This document shows, piece after piece, positions 40,859-49,661 of a stretch of 64,000 bases of DNA. This DNA comes from Claveliimonas bilis. GTDB lineage: Bacteria > Bacillota > Clostridia > Lachnospirales > Lachnospiraceae. Position 1 is the stretch's first letter; every line of letters starts with the position of its first letter. The notes beneath the pieces were generated by a model that saw only the letters and a program-made list of their open reading frames with translations, ran no database searches and was not told the origin of the DNA. Position numbers and translations under genes: made by a program. The DNA lies in the NCBI RefSeq assembly GCF_030296775.1, contig NZ_AP027742.1, positions 1,550,001-1,614,000 of the forward strand, given 5' to 3'.

Positions 40859-41440
40859 ATGAGAGGATTAAAATTCAGAAGAAGATATAAAAGAAAAAAA
40901 TTTCACATTGAAATGCTGAAGCCGGTTGTGGTATGGGCAGGAAAAATTGCCCTTGTCTGTCTATTCGCTTTTGTGTTCGTGTGGTATTTCGGACAGAGGG
41001 TAGCGACAGTCGGGGATTCCATGAAGCCGGTTTTGGAAAATGGAGATGTTACTCTGGTAAATCGTATTGTCTATGATGCTACAGCGCCAAAACGGGGCGA
41101 TATTATTGTGTTTAAGCCAAAAGGAAATGAAAATTCCCATTACTATATCAAACGAATTGTAGGCCTTCCGGGTGAAACCGTGGAGATTATAGAGGGGAAA
41201 GTCTATATTGACGGTGAAAGGCTGGAAGAAGACTACGAGACAACGGAGATCACAGATGTGGGAATTGTGGACAAAGAAATAGAACTTGCCGGCGATGAGT
41301 TCTTTGTGCTGGGGGATGACCGTCAGAACAGTGAGGACAGCAGGATGGCGGATATTGGGAATGTGAAGAGATCTTATATTTACGGGAAAGTATGGTTTGT
41401 CATTTCGCCGGGAAATAATTTTGGCTTTGTCAGATCATAG
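40859..41440 (+). CDS. lepB: Type I signal peptidase, first copy
   Basis: A 193-residue S26 peptidase that cleaves secretory signal peptides outside the membrane. One N-terminal membrane anchor (about residues 24-45, VVVWAGKIALVCLFAFVFVW), catalytic Ser in TVGDSMKPVLENGD, general-base Lys in YYIKRIVGLPGE, and box E GDDRQNSEDSR. A second signal peptidase lies two genes downstream. The start codon's ribosome-binding site is weak. It is the first gene of the lepB-rbgA-lepB-rnhB run. Confidence 0.94.
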   Translation: MRGLKFRRRYKRKKFHIEMLKPVVVWAGKIALVCLFAFVFVWYFGQRVATVGDSMKPVLENGDVTLVNRIVYDATAPKRGDIIVFKPKGNENSHYYIKRIVGLPGETVEIIEGKVYIDGERLEEDYETTEITDVGIVDKEIELAGDEFFVLGDDRQNSEDSRMADIGNVKRSYIYGKVWFVISPGNNFGFVRS

Positions 41441-41478
41441 AGATAACATGTTTGAAATAAAAGAGGAGAAGAGAACAG

Positions 41479-42327
41479 ATGCACTTTCAATGGTATCCTG
41501 GACATATGACCAAAGCAAGGCGTATGATGCAGGAAAATATAAAATTGATCGATCTTGTGATCGAATTGGTGGATGCCAGGATTCCTCTAAGCAGCAGGAA
41601 TCCTGATATTGACGAACTGGGCAGGCAGAAATCCAGACTGATCTTGCTGAATAAAGCGGATCTGGCGGAAAATAAGTGGAATGATGCCTGGATAGAATAT
41701 TTTAAAGACAAAGGCTATCTTGCGGTGAAGGTTAATTCCAAGAAGGGCGGCGGGATCAAAAATATCCAGTCTGTCATTCAGGAAGCCTGCAAAGAGAAGA
41801 TTGAAAGAGACAGGAAAAGAGGAATTTTAAACCGGCCGGTCCGCGCTATGGTAGTGGGGATTCCTAATGTAGGAAAATCTACGTTTATTAATACGCTGGC
41901 GGGAAAGGCCTGTGCAAAGACGGGCAATAAGCCGGGAGTGACGAAGGGAAAGCAGTGGATCCGCCTTAATAAAGGGGTAGAGCTTTTGGATACGCCGGGA
42001 ATCCTCTGGCCGAAATTTGAAGATCAGCAGGTGGGAATGAAGCTTGCCTTTATTGGATCGATCAAAGATGAGATCTTAAATACAGAAGAACTGGCGGCGG
42101 AATTTCTGAAACTTATGCAGCAGCACTATCCGGGAATCATTGCCGGAAAATATAATATAGAAGAAACCGGAGACGTTTACGAAGTGCTGAATCGGATTGC
42201 GGAAAGCCGGCATTGTATTGTGCGGGGAAATGAGCTGGATGTGGAAAAGGCAGCGGCCCTTCTGATGGATGATTTCCGCAGTGGACGGCTGGGAGAGCTT
42301 ACTCTGGAATATCCGGACAGGATATGA
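41479..42327 (+). CDS. rbgA: Ribosome biogenesis GTPase RbgA (YlqF)
   Basis: A 282-residue circularly permuted GTPase needed for late 50S assembly. Motif order is permuted: G4 LLNKADL (about residue 57), G1 GIPNVGKSTFIN, G2 region TKGKQW, G3 LLDTPGILWP. N-terminal HFQWYPGHMTKARRMM is typical of RbgA. AGAGGAG precedes the ATG. Its neighbourhood with rplS, signal peptidase and rnhB is the conserved Bacillota order. Confidence 0.97.
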   Translation: MHFQWYPGHMTKARRMMQENIKLIDLVIELVDARIPLSSRNPDIDELGRQKSRLILLNKADLAENKWNDAWIEYFKDKGYLAVKVNSKKGGGIKNIQSVIQEACKEKIERDRKRGILNRPVRAMVVGIPNVGKSTFINTLAGKACAKTGNKPGVTKGKQWIRLNKGVELLDTPGILWPKFEDQQVGMKLAFIGSIKDEILNTEELAAEFLKLMQQHYPGIIAGKYNIEETGDVYEVLNRIAESRHCIVRGNELDVEKAAALLMDDFRSGRLGELTLEYPDRI

Positions 42328-42368
42328 TAAAATCAAGACAGAATGCGACAGGAAAAGAGGATAAACAT

Positions 42369-42938
42369 ATGGCTAGATATAGGAGAGGCCGTCGGAAGGA
42401 ACACGGAATTATCCGGGAACTGCTGGGCTGGATCATCTATATACTGATTATCATTGGGCTGACTTACCTGATTATTACTTATGTAGGACAAAGGACGCGG
42501 GTCAGTGGATCATCGATGGAGACAACGTTAAGTGACGGGGATAACTTGATCGTGGACAAGATTTCCTATCGGTTCCGGGATCCCAAACGATATGATATTA
42601 TTGTATTCCCTTATAAATATGAAGAAAATACATATTATATCAAGAGGATCATCGGGCTGCCGGGCGAGACGGTGCAGGTGACAGGAGGATATGTATATAT
42701 TAACGGAGAACTTCTGGAAAGTGATATTTATGGGGCGGAGCCTATGGCGGATGGAGGAATTGCATCAGAGCCTATTACCCTGGGAGCGGATGAATATTTT
42801 GTTCTGGGAGACAACAGGAATCATAGTTCGGACAGCAGGGATCCAAGTGTAGGAATCCTGCACCGGGAGGATCTGCTGGGAAGAGCCTGGGTCAGAATCT
42901 ATCCGTTTGACCAAATGGGAGTGATCCGCCATGAATAA
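42369..42938 (+). CDS. lepB: Type I signal peptidase, second copy
   Basis: A 189-residue paralogue: N-terminal anchor [20 protein letters not shown], catalytic Ser in [15 protein letters not shown], Lys in [12 protein letters not shown], and box [20 protein letters not shown] 42369 has AAGAGG upstream and avoids the overlap of the earlier ATG (42324) with rbgA. The box E ends DPS-VG as in classical LepB, unlike the first copy (RMADIG), so the two may differ in substrates. Confidence 0.94.
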   Translation: MARYRRGRRKEHGIIRELLGWIIYILIIIGLTYLIITYVGQRTRVSGSSMETTLSDGDNLIVDKISYRFRDPKRYDIIVFPYKYEENTYYIKRIIGLPGETVQVTGGYVYINGELLESDIYGAEPMADGGIASEPITLGADEYFVLGDNRNHSSDSRDPSVGILHREDLLGRAWVRIYPFDQMGVIRHE

Positions 42939-43593
42939 AAAAGAGCAGGAAAGAATGGAAAAACAGGCCGCCAGACTTGCAAAAGAACGAAAGCGCCTGG
43001 AAGCGATGAGCGTATATGAGAAGCAGTATGCCTCCTGCTTGGCCATATGCGGCATTGATGAGGTTGGAAGAGGCCCGCTTGCAGGCCCGGTGGTGGCAGG
43101 AGCGGTCATTCTTCCCAGGGATACAGAAATTTTATATCTGAATGATTCTAAGAAACTTTCAGAGAAGAAGCGGGAAGCGCTCTATGATGAGATCATGGAA
43201 AAGGCAGTTGCTGTCGGCATAGGGATGGCCAGTCCGGCCAGGATTGATGAGATCAATATTCTTCAGGCAACTTATGAGGCAATGCGCATGGCGATTGATA
43301 AGCTTCAGGTGCGCCCGGATCTTCTGCTGAATGACGCGGTGACTATTCCTGGTGTGGAAATTTCCCAGGTCTCCATTGTAAAGGGAGATGCCAAGAGTAT
43401 TTCCATCGCTGCAGCCAGCATTGTCGCAAAGGTGACAAGGGATCGGATGATGAAGGAATATGAGGAGATTTTTCCTGGATATGACTTTGCATCCAACAAA
43501 GGATATGGGACAAAGGCGCATATCCAGGCGCTGAAGACACTGGGACCATGTGTGATACACAGACGAAGCTTTATCGGAAATTTTGTGAAATGA
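42931..43593 (+). CDS. rnhB: Ribonuclease HII
   Basis: A 220-residue enzyme that removes ribonucleotides and RNA primers from DNA. The catalytic Asp-Glu is in [20 protein letters not shown], further acidic residues in [14 protein letters not shown] and [10 protein letters not shown], and the C-terminal [18 protein letters not shown] is diagnostic. It overlaps lepB by 8 nt and the yraN start by 4 nt, indicating one transcript. Confidence 0.97.
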   Translation: MNKKEQERMEKQAARLAKERKRLEAMSVYEKQYASCLAICGIDEVGRGPLAGPVVAGAVILPRDTEILYLNDSKKLSEKKREALYDEIMEKAVAVGIGMASPARIDEINILQATYEAMRMAIDKLQVRPDLLLNDAVTIPGVEISQVSIVKGDAKSISIAAASIVAKVTRDRMMKEYEEIFPGYDFASNKGYGTKAHIQALKTLGPCVIHRRSFIGNFVK

Positions 43594-43961
43594 GAAAGCG
43601 GGAAGAAAATCGGAGACAAACAGGGACATTTTATGAAAGAAAAGCAGGGGAATACCTGGAGAAACAAGGCTATAAAATCCTGGAATACAATTACAGATGC
43701 AGGGCAGGAGAAATTGATATTGTAGCAAGGGATGGAGAGTACCTTGTATTCTGTGAAGTGAAATACAGGAAAGACAATAAAAAAGGCACACCTCTGGAAG
43801 CGGTGACGCTGCAAAAACAGCGGACGATTTCCAGGTGCGCCATGTTTTATATTATGGAAAGAGGACTGGATGGAGAAGCCTGCCGTTTTGATGTGGCGGG
43901 AATTACCGGAAGCGGGGAAAAGATCGAACTGATCCGCAATGCATTTCCCTATATGGAGTAA
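43590..43961 (+). CDS. yraN: UPF0102 endonuclease-like protein YraN
   Basis: A 123-residue restriction-endonuclease-fold protein. Motifs: [40 protein letters not shown] followed by EVKYR, giving the E-D-ExK pattern of PD-(D/E)XK proteins. ATG 43590 overlaps the rnhB stop as ATGA. The yraN-rnhB pairing is conserved in many bacteria; the biological role is not well defined. Confidence 0.92.
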   Translation: MRKREENRRQTGTFYERKAGEYLEKQGYKILEYNYRCRAGEIDIVARDGEYLVFCEVKYRKDNKKGTPLEAVTLQKQRTISRCAMFYIMERGLDGEACRFDVAGITGSGEKIELIRNAFPYME

Positions 43962-44014
43962 GCTTGCAGGATAAGATGACGGATGATAAGGCGATAGAAG
44001 GAGAGGAAGGGCCT

Positions 44015-44857
44015 ATGAGTATTGGATTGATCTATAAAAATAATGACCATGTAATAGAAGAAAAGGTAAAAGAGGGAGTACCATTTCTTTCCTATCCGAT
44101 TCTGGAAAATACCGGTATCGTCTCTCATGGCTTTTCCACCCGGCTTGGCGGTGTGAGTGAAGGCGGGTATTCCTCTATGAATTTAAGCTTAAGCAGGGGA
44201 GACAGTCCGGAAGCAGTAGAGGAAAATACAAAGAGGATTGCCCGGGCCATTGGTGTGGAAAAGGAGAAGATGGTCTATACACAGCAGACTCATACAACCA
44301 ATGTTGCTGTTGTGTCCCAAAAGGATGCGGGAAGTACGCTTAAAGAGACAGACGGGCTTGTAACAAACAGCCCCGGTATTTGCCTGGTGACATTTTATGC
44401 TGACTGCGTTCCTTTGTATTTTGTGGACCCGGTAAGACGGGCGATCGGACTTAGCCATTCGGGATGGCGGGGAACCGTAGGAAAGATGGCGGCGGCTACT
44501 GTGGAAAAAATGAAAGAATGCTTTGGGACAAGGCCGGAAGATATCATAGCGGCGGTTGGACCTTCTATCTGCCAGGACTGCTATGAGGTAAGCGAAGATG
44601 TGACCAGCCGTTTTAAAGAGACTTTTCGGGAGGAAGACTGGAAAGATTTATTTTATAAAAAAGAAAACGGGAAATTTCAGCTTGATCTATGGAAGGCAAA
44701 TGAGATCAATCTTCAGGAGGCAGGCGTGCTTCCGGAACATATTGCAGTGACAAATGTGTGTACCTGCTGCAATCCGAAGATTTTATTTTCACACAGAGTC
44801 CAGGGATGGAACAGAGGGAATTTGTGTGCATTTCTTGCACTGAAGGATAAAGAATAA
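44015..44857 (+). CDS. pgeF: Peptidoglycan-editing factor PgeF (laccase-domain, YfiH family)
   Basis: A 280-residue protein of the Cu-oxidase_4/YfiH family: VSHGFSTRLGGVSEGGYSSM, YTQQTHTTNVAVV (metal His), FYADCVPLYF (metal Cys), GLSHSGWRGTVGKMA (His) and the C-terminal CTCCNPKILFSHRVQG. PgeF prevents mis-incorporated amino acids in peptidoglycan precursors. ATG 44015 with AGGAGAGGAAGG upstream is used; an earlier TTG at 43964 is less likely. Confidence 0.92.
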   Translation: MSIGLIYKNNDHVIEEKVKEGVPFLSYPILENTGIVSHGFSTRLGGVSEGGYSSMNLSLSRGDSPEAVEENTKRIARAIGVEKEKMVYTQQTHTTNVAVVSQKDAGSTLKETDGLVTNSPGICLVTFYADCVPLYFVDPVRRAIGLSHSGWRGTVGKMAAATVEKMKECFGTRPEDIIAAVGPSICQDCYEVSEDVTSRFKETFREEDWKDLFYKKENGKFQLDLWKANEINLQEAGVLPEHIAVTNVCTCCNPKILFSHRVQGWNRGNLCAFLALKDKE

Positions 44858-44869
44858 GGAGGCAGAAAG

Positions 44870-45745
44870 ATGGATACAGAAGAAATTGCACAGACAACAG
44901 AAGAAACAGTGGAAAATGTAAACCTTTTTATTCAATATGCTCAGGATCATATTCCGGATCTGATCGGATTTGGGATCAAAATTATTCTGGCAATTCTTGT
45001 ATTTGTAATAGGAAAATGTGTGATCCGGATGGTGAGAAGGCTGACAGGAAAAGCATTTGAACGGTCCCATGCGGACAAGGGAGTACAGCAGTTTACCGAT
45101 TCCATCATCAAATTCGGGCTGTACTCGGTGCTGGTCATCCTGATCATTACCAGTTTTGGCGTAAATCTTTCTTCTATTACAACCATCCTGGCGGCGGCAG
45201 GCGTGGCAGTCAGCCTCGCACTGCAGGGCGTGATCTCCAATTTTGCGGGAGGCGTGCTGATCCTGACGCTTCGTCCTTTTGTGGTAGGAGATTATATTAT
45301 TGAGGATAACAATAAGAATGAAGGTACGGTAAAGGAAATCCAGCTTTTTTATACGAAGCTGACAACGGTTGATAATAAAACCATTGTTGTACCGAACGGT
45401 ATGCTGACCAACAATAGTCTGACGAATGTGACAGCGAGGGATGAGCGGCAGCTGGATCTTCGAATAGAGATTTCTTATGAATCTGATCTGCGCAAAGCCA
45501 AGGATATTCTTGAAAATCTGCTGGAGAACACACCGGAAATCATGAAGGATAAAGAGAGGAATGTGTTCGTGGATGAACTGGGAGCCAGCGGAGTACGTCT
45601 GGGCGTCAGGGCATGGACAGGCATGGATGAATACTGGAAAGTACGGTGGAAATTTTTAGAAGATATTAAACTTAGTTTTGACCGGGAAGGAATCGTCATT
45701 CCTTACCCGCAGATTATGGTGCATAAGAGTACTGATGAGGGATAA
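44870..45745 (+). CDS. mscS: Small-conductance mechanosensitive channel
   Basis: A 291-residue MscS channel that releases solutes under hypo-osmotic shock. Three N-terminal membrane helices (IGFGIKIILAILVFVIGKCV; FGLYSVLVILIITSFGV) with the pore helix SSITTILAAAGVAVSLALQG followed by VISNFAGG, then the beta domain (FVVGDYIIEDNNKNEGTVKE) and C-terminal cytoplasmic region. AAGGAGG precedes the ATG. It is tightly linked to the membrane-protein gene after it (6 nt). Confidence 0.93.
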   Translation: MDTEEIAQTTEETVENVNLFIQYAQDHIPDLIGFGIKIILAILVFVIGKCVIRMVRRLTGKAFERSHADKGVQQFTDSIIKFGLYSVLVILIITSFGVNLSSITTILAAAGVAVSLALQGVISNFAGGVLILTLRPFVVGDYIIEDNNKNEGTVKEIQLFYTKLTTVDNKTIVVPNGMLTNNSLTNVTARDERQLDLRIEISYESDLRKAKDILENLLENTPEIMKDKERNVFVDELGASGVRLGVRAWTGMDEYWKVRWKFLEDIKLSFDREGIVIPYPQIMVHKSTDEG

Positions 45746-45751
45746 AAACAG

Positions 45752-47659
45752 ATGACGACAAGAAAAGAGATGAAAAGAAAGGCCAAAAAGGCTGTGAAAA
45801 AGCACTATATTCTCTATGTGGCAGTATGTCTTATCATGGCATATATGGGAGTGGAATTTTCCTCTTCTCTCAATGTGCTGGATATCACTCCGGCAGAGGA
45901 AGTATACCGCATGGAGGATGAAGAGCGCCTGACGAGAATCGGCGCAAACAGCGACGGGCTGATCGATGTTATTGCAGATCTGCTGGCGGGCGATCAGGAA
46001 GGCGGGCAGGAGCTCTCCAGTCAGATCAAGGAAGAGGAGAAAGAAAGATCCCTGGAGGGGAATCCGGTATTCGGAAGAACCCGGGGAGTGTTTGCGGGTA
46101 TTGTAAACAATATTACATCAGGATCAGCGCTGGTCTTTTTAGTGGGCGCGCTTCATTCGCTGCTGGGATCAGAGAGTGCGGCAATTTTGGTTTTGGTACT
46201 TTTTGGAATTGCATTTCTGTTTTCTGTCTGGTTTTTCATAACTAATGTTGTATCCGTGATTGCCAGGAGAATTTTTCTGGAAGGGCGGATTTATGAAACG
46301 GTACCTTTTCAAAGGTGCCTGTTTTTGCTGCGGGTGAAAAAGTGGGTAAAAGCATGCTGTACCATGTTTTTGACCGCCTTTTTTCAGTTCCTGTGGTCCT
46401 TTACAATTATCGGAGGAATCATCAAGTATTATTCCTATTACCTGGTGTCCTATATTGTGGCGGAGAATCCGGATATTTCCTCCAGGGAAGCGATTCGTCT
46501 TTCCAGAAGGATGATGAAGGGACATAAATGGGAATGCTTTGTCTATGAGCTTTCTTTTTTGCCGTGGACATTTTTGGGAGCGGCTACAGCAGGGCTGTCT
46601 GAGATATTTTACTCTAATCCTTACCGGGCAGCTTCCTTCAGTGAATACTATGCACAGCTTCGGGAGGAAGCAAAAAAGGCCCGTATAAAGGGAAGTCAGT
46701 ATTTGAATGATACTTATCTTTTTGAAAAGGCAGAAGATGAGATGATCTATCTTGCCTATGAAGATGTGATCTCAGCGCTGGTAAGACCGAAAAGAGATGG
46801 AAGGAAATTGAAGGGGATCCGAAAATTCTTTGCTGATTATCTGGGTATCCTGCTGACAAATACAAAAGAAGAAAGAGAATATGAGGAGACGCAGGCTCTT
46901 CATATGCGTATGCAGTTTTTAAAAGACGCAGTGGACAGAAAGTCATATCCCAGCCGATTGTCGGCGCTTCCGGAGCAAGAAAAGCGAAAAAAGGTGGAAA
47001 TGATCCATTATCTTCGTCATTATTCAGTGTGGTCTGTCATTGTTTTATTTTTTGTCTTTTCCTTCATGGGATGGCTGTGGGAGGTCAGCCTTCATCTGGT
47101 GCAGGACGGAGAATTTGTGAACAGAGGAGTCCTTCACGGACCATGGCTGCCGATTTACGGGGGCGGAGGGGTTCTCATTCTCTTATTGCTGAACAAGATC
47201 AGAAACAGGCCGTTGGCAGAATTTGTGGGAATTATTCTTCTCTGCGGAACAGTGGAATATTTTTCCTCCTATTATCTGGAAATGGCTCACAACGGGGAAA
47301 GATGGTGGGATTACAGCGGATATTTTCTGAATCTGCACGGGAGGATCTGCGCAGAGGGACTTCTTGTATTCGGAATTGGGGGTATAGGTCTGGTCTATGT
47401 CCTGGCGCCTCTTTTGGACAATGCGATCCAGAAGATACCTCTTCAGATTTTGGCCCCCTTCTGTGTGGTGCTCACAGTGATCTTTGCGGCAGATACCGTT
47501 TATTCTATGAAATATCCAAATACCGGAAAGGGAATTACGGATTATGAAAGTAGAGTGGTAACAGATAACTGGAATCAGGAAAACAAGATTTACATACATA
47601 TACAGGAGAACAATAAATATGCTTGCAATCTATTTATCCCCAATTTATATACTGGTTAA
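45752..47659 (+). CDS. Multi-spanning membrane protein with C-terminal CmpB-like (putative ABC-transporter type IV) domain
   Basis: A 635-residue protein. Residues 1-350 resemble DUF975-type membrane proteins (helices at HYILYVAVCLIMAYMGVEFS, ILVLVLFGIAFLFSVWFFIT and others). From about residue 425 a CmpB-like domain (PF06541) follows: SFMGWLWEVSLHLVQDGEFV, NRGVLHGPWLPIYGGGGVLI, HNGERWWDYSGYFLNLHGRI. The fusion of the two domains is not rare in Clostridia. Function unknown. Its end overlaps the next gene by 41 nt. Confidence 0.8.
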   Translation: MTTRKEMKRKAKKAVKKHYILYVAVCLIMAYMGVEFSSSLNVLDITPAEEVYRMEDEERLTRIGANSDGLIDVIADLLAGDQEGGQELSSQIKEEEKERSLEGNPVFGRTRGVFAGIVNNITSGSALVFLVGALHSLLGSESAAILVLVLFGIAFLFSVWFFITNVVSVIARRIFLEGRIYETVPFQRCLFLLRVKKWVKACCTMFLTAFFQFLWSFTIIGGIIKYYSYYLVSYIVAENPDISSREAIRLSRRMMKGHKWECFVYELSFLPWTFLGAATAGLSEIFYSNPYRAASFSEYYAQLREEAKKARIKGSQYLNDTYLFEKAEDEMIYLAYEDVISALVRPKRDGRKLKGIRKFFADYLGILLTNTKEEREYEETQALHMRMQFLKDAVDRKSYPSRLSALPEQEKRKKVEMIHYLRHYSVWSVIVLFFVFSFMGWLWEVSLHLVQDGEFVNRGVLHGPWLPIYGGGGVLILLLLNKIRNRPLAEFVGIILLCGTVEYFSSYYLEMAHNGERWWDYSGYFLNLHGRICAEGLLVFGIGGIGLVYVLAPLLDNAIQKIPLQILAPFCVVLTVIFAADTVYSMKYPNTGKGITDYESRVVTDNWNQENKIYIHIQENNKYACNLFIPNLYTG

Positions 47660-48818
47660 TCTATACTTATTTCGCTGGCTGCTCCGCTGGATGGGAGCCT
47701 GCCATCACTTCTTTCAGAAGAAATGGATGAAAGCAGGGATGGCCGTGATTTATTTTATCCTGGCCCTTTCCCTTTTGATCGGCTTCCTTCTTCCGGCGGG
47801 CAATCTGCAGAGATTTTTCAAATCACTGGGAAATTACTGGCTCGGCGTACTTTTGTATGCGGTTTTGGCAGTTGTCATTGCAGATGTGATACGATTGATC
47901 CTGCGGCGGGTAAAGAGGATCAATCAGGATAAACTTCGCTCCCGCAGGACGCTGGCCGTTGGAGGAGGAGCGGCCCTTCTTATCATTATGGCCGTTTCTG
48001 TCTGGGGGGTAGTGAATGCCAGAATCATACGGACAACAGAGTATGAGATTACCGTAAAAAAGAACGGAGGCAATCTGGATGAACTGAATGTGGTGCTTCT
48101 TGCAGACCTGCATTTGGGCTATAATATCGGATGCCATCAGATGGAACAGATGACAGAGAAAGTCAATGCACAAAACCCGGATCTGGTTGTGATAGCGGGA
48201 GATATTTTTGACAACGAATATGAGGCGCTGGACGATCCGGAAAGATTGATTTCCATTTTGAAAGGAATCAAGAGTAAATATGGTGTGTTTGCCTGCTATG
48301 GGAATCATGATATTCAGGAAAAGATCCTGGCAGGCTTTACTTTCGGAAACAGGGAAGGAGAAAAAGCCAGTGATCCGAGGATGGACGAGCTTCTTGAAAA
48401 AGCAGGAATCACTCTTCTTAGGGATGAGGGAGTGCTGATCGACAACAGCTTCTATCTCTATGGGCGTCCGGATGAAAAGCGCCCGGGAAGAGGAATTACC
48501 AGGCGGGCCAAGCCGGAGGAGATTACAAAAGATATGGATCAGGATAAACCGATCCTTGTGATAGACCATGAGCCAAGCCAGCTTGGAGAATTATCCGAGG
48601 CCGGCGTGGATGTAGATCTGTGCGGACATACCCACGACGGGCAGATGTTCCCCGGCAATCTTGTTATGGATTTTCTGTGGGAAAATCCGTGCGGTTATCT
48701 TAAGAAAGGTGACATGCACAATATCGTGACTTCCGGCGTAGGGCTGTTCGGGCCGAATATGCGGGTTGGGACGAAAGCGGAGATCTGCCCCATTAAGATA
48801 CAGTTCGAGGCGGCTTGA
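47619..48818 (+). CDS. Membrane-anchored metallophosphoesterase
   Basis: A 399-residue protein with four N-terminal hydrophobic segments (about residues 1-135) and a calcineurin-like phosphoesterase domain: LLADLHLGYNIG (D-x-H), IAGDIFDNEYEAL (G-D), CYGNHDIQEKI (G-N-H-D), and LCGHTHDGQMFPGN (G-H-T-H). This is the layout of YkuE/YaeI-type proteins that act on lipids or wall precursors. It overlaps the preceding gene by 41 nt and ends before the YefM-YoeB operators. Confidence 0.9.
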   Translation: MLAIYLSPIYILVNLYLFRWLLRWMGACHHFFQKKWMKAGMAVIYFILALSLLIGFLLPAGNLQRFFKSLGNYWLGVLLYAVLAVVIADVIRLILRRVKRINQDKLRSRRTLAVGGGAALLIIMAVSVWGVVNARIIRTTEYEITVKKNGGNLDELNVVLLADLHLGYNIGCHQMEQMTEKVNAQNPDLVVIAGDIFDNEYEALDDPERLISILKGIKSKYGVFACYGNHDIQEKILAGFTFGNREGEKASDPRMDELLEKAGITLLRDEGVLIDNSFYLYGRPDEKRPGRGITRRAKPEEITKDMDQDKPILVIDHEPSQLGELSEAGVDVDLCGHTHDGQMFPGNLVMDFLWENPCGYLKKGDMHNIVTSGVGLFGPNMRVGTKAEICPIKIQFEAA

Positions 48819-48869
48819 AACAGTTGAATTTTGAAAAATGAAAATCTTTTAGAATAGAAGAGCAGATGA

Positions 48870-48885
48870 GTACATATAATTGTAC
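48870..48885. promoter_or_regulatory. Upstream operator of the yefM-yoeB operon
   Basis: Palindrome GTACATATAATTGTAC. It shares the frame GTACAnnnnnnTGTAC (here GTACA..TTGTAC) with the second site 13 nt downstream, like the TGTACA-containing sites bound by YefM. Confidence 0.6.
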
Positions 48886-48893
48886 TAAGAGAA

Positions 48894-48922
48894 TTGACGT
48901 ACAAAATATTGTACGTTATAAT
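48894..48922 (+). promoter_or_regulatory. Promoter and overlapping operator of yefM-yoeB
   Basis: TTGACG (48894-48899), 17-nt spacer, TATAAT (48917-48922). The spacer is filled by the palindrome GTACAAAATATTGTAC (48899-48914), so binding of the antitoxin would block RNA polymerase, the classical autoregulation. Confidence 0.82.
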
Positions 48923-48959
48923 GTAAATACAGAAAACAGTATGTCTGGAGGTGCGATAT

Positions 48960-49223
48960 ATGTTGGCTGTTAATTATACTATGCTTAGAGAAAATATGAA
49001 AAGCTGTATGGATAAAGTTACAGATGACTATGAAACGATGATCGTAACCAGAAAAAACAATAAAAATGTGGTTATGATTTCGGAAGAATCTTATAACAAT
49101 ATGATGGAAAATCTGCATCTTGTCGGGAATAAGACAAATTATGACTGGCTGATGGAGTCTAAGAAACAATTAGAACAGGGAATGGTTTCCATGCACAATC
49201 TGGATGAGGCGGGCGATGAATAA
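48960..49223 (+). CDS. yefM: YefM/Phd-family antitoxin
   Basis: An 87-residue DNA-binding antitoxin. N-terminal fold AVNYTMLRENMKSCMDKVTD, then YETMIVTRKNNKNVVMISEE and YNNMMENLHL, the Phd/YefM signature; the acidic C-terminus wraps the toxin. ATG 48960 follows GGAGG by 8 nt. It overlaps the toxin start by 8 nt, a common arrangement. Two palindromes upstream support autoregulation. Confidence 0.93.
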   Translation: MLAVNYTMLRENMKSCMDKVTDDYETMIVTRKNNKNVVMISEESYNNMMENLHLVGNKTNYDWLMESKKQLEQGMVSMHNLDEAGDE

Positions 49224-49476
49224 AGTTTTTACAGAAAATGGATGGAAAGACTATATATATTGGCAGACAGAAGACCGGAAAACATTGAAGAAAATAAATC
49301 GCCTTCTGGATGACATATCAAGAAATGGGAATACAGGCATAGGAAAACCAGAACCGTTGGTTGGGAATCTGTCTGGATTCTGGAGCAGAAGAATAAATGA
49401 CACTGACAGGTTGGTATATAGAATAGATGAAAATAATGTTTACATTCTGGCTTGTAGGTATCATTATGATATTTAA
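49216..49476 (+). CDS. yoeB: YoeB-family mRNA interferase toxin
   Basis: An 86-residue RelE-superfamily ribosome-dependent endoribonuclease. Conserved features: FTENGWKDYIYWQTEDRKTL, KINRLLDDISRNGNTGIGKP, EPLVGNLSGFWSRRINDTDR and LVYRI, ending ILACRYHYDI with the active-site His-Tyr. All catalytic residues expected for YoeB (Glu, Arg, His, Tyr) can be seen. Intact pair with the antitoxin. Confidence 0.94.
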   Translation: MNKVFTENGWKDYIYWQTEDRKTLKKINRLLDDISRNGNTGIGKPEPLVGNLSGFWSRRINDTDRLVYRIDENNVYILACRYHYDI

Positions 49477-49488
49477 GAAAAATGTGTG

Positions 49489-49519
49489 CAGCAGTATCTT
49501 ATGGGTACTGCTGTTTTTT
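49489..49519 (+). terminator. Terminator after yoeB
   Basis: CAGCAGTA pairs with TACTGCTG across a 9-nt loop, followed by TTTTTT. Confidence 0.85.
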
Positions 49520-49564
49520 ATTTATAAGAGAGTTGGAAAATTCAAAAAACAGATTAACATATGA

Positions 49565-49593
49565 TTGAATATACTGATAATTTATCTTATAAT
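49565..49593 (+). promoter_or_regulatory. Promoter of the lipoprotein-ABC operon
   Basis: TTGAAT (49565-49570), 17-nt spacer, TATAAT (49588-49593); transcription would begin about 60 nt before the lipoprotein ATG. Confidence 0.7.
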
Positions 49594-49661
49594 AATATCA
49601 ACAATACAATATATAAATAGTCCTGCAAAAGGAAGAAGATGTGGGTGTGGAGGATAAATGT

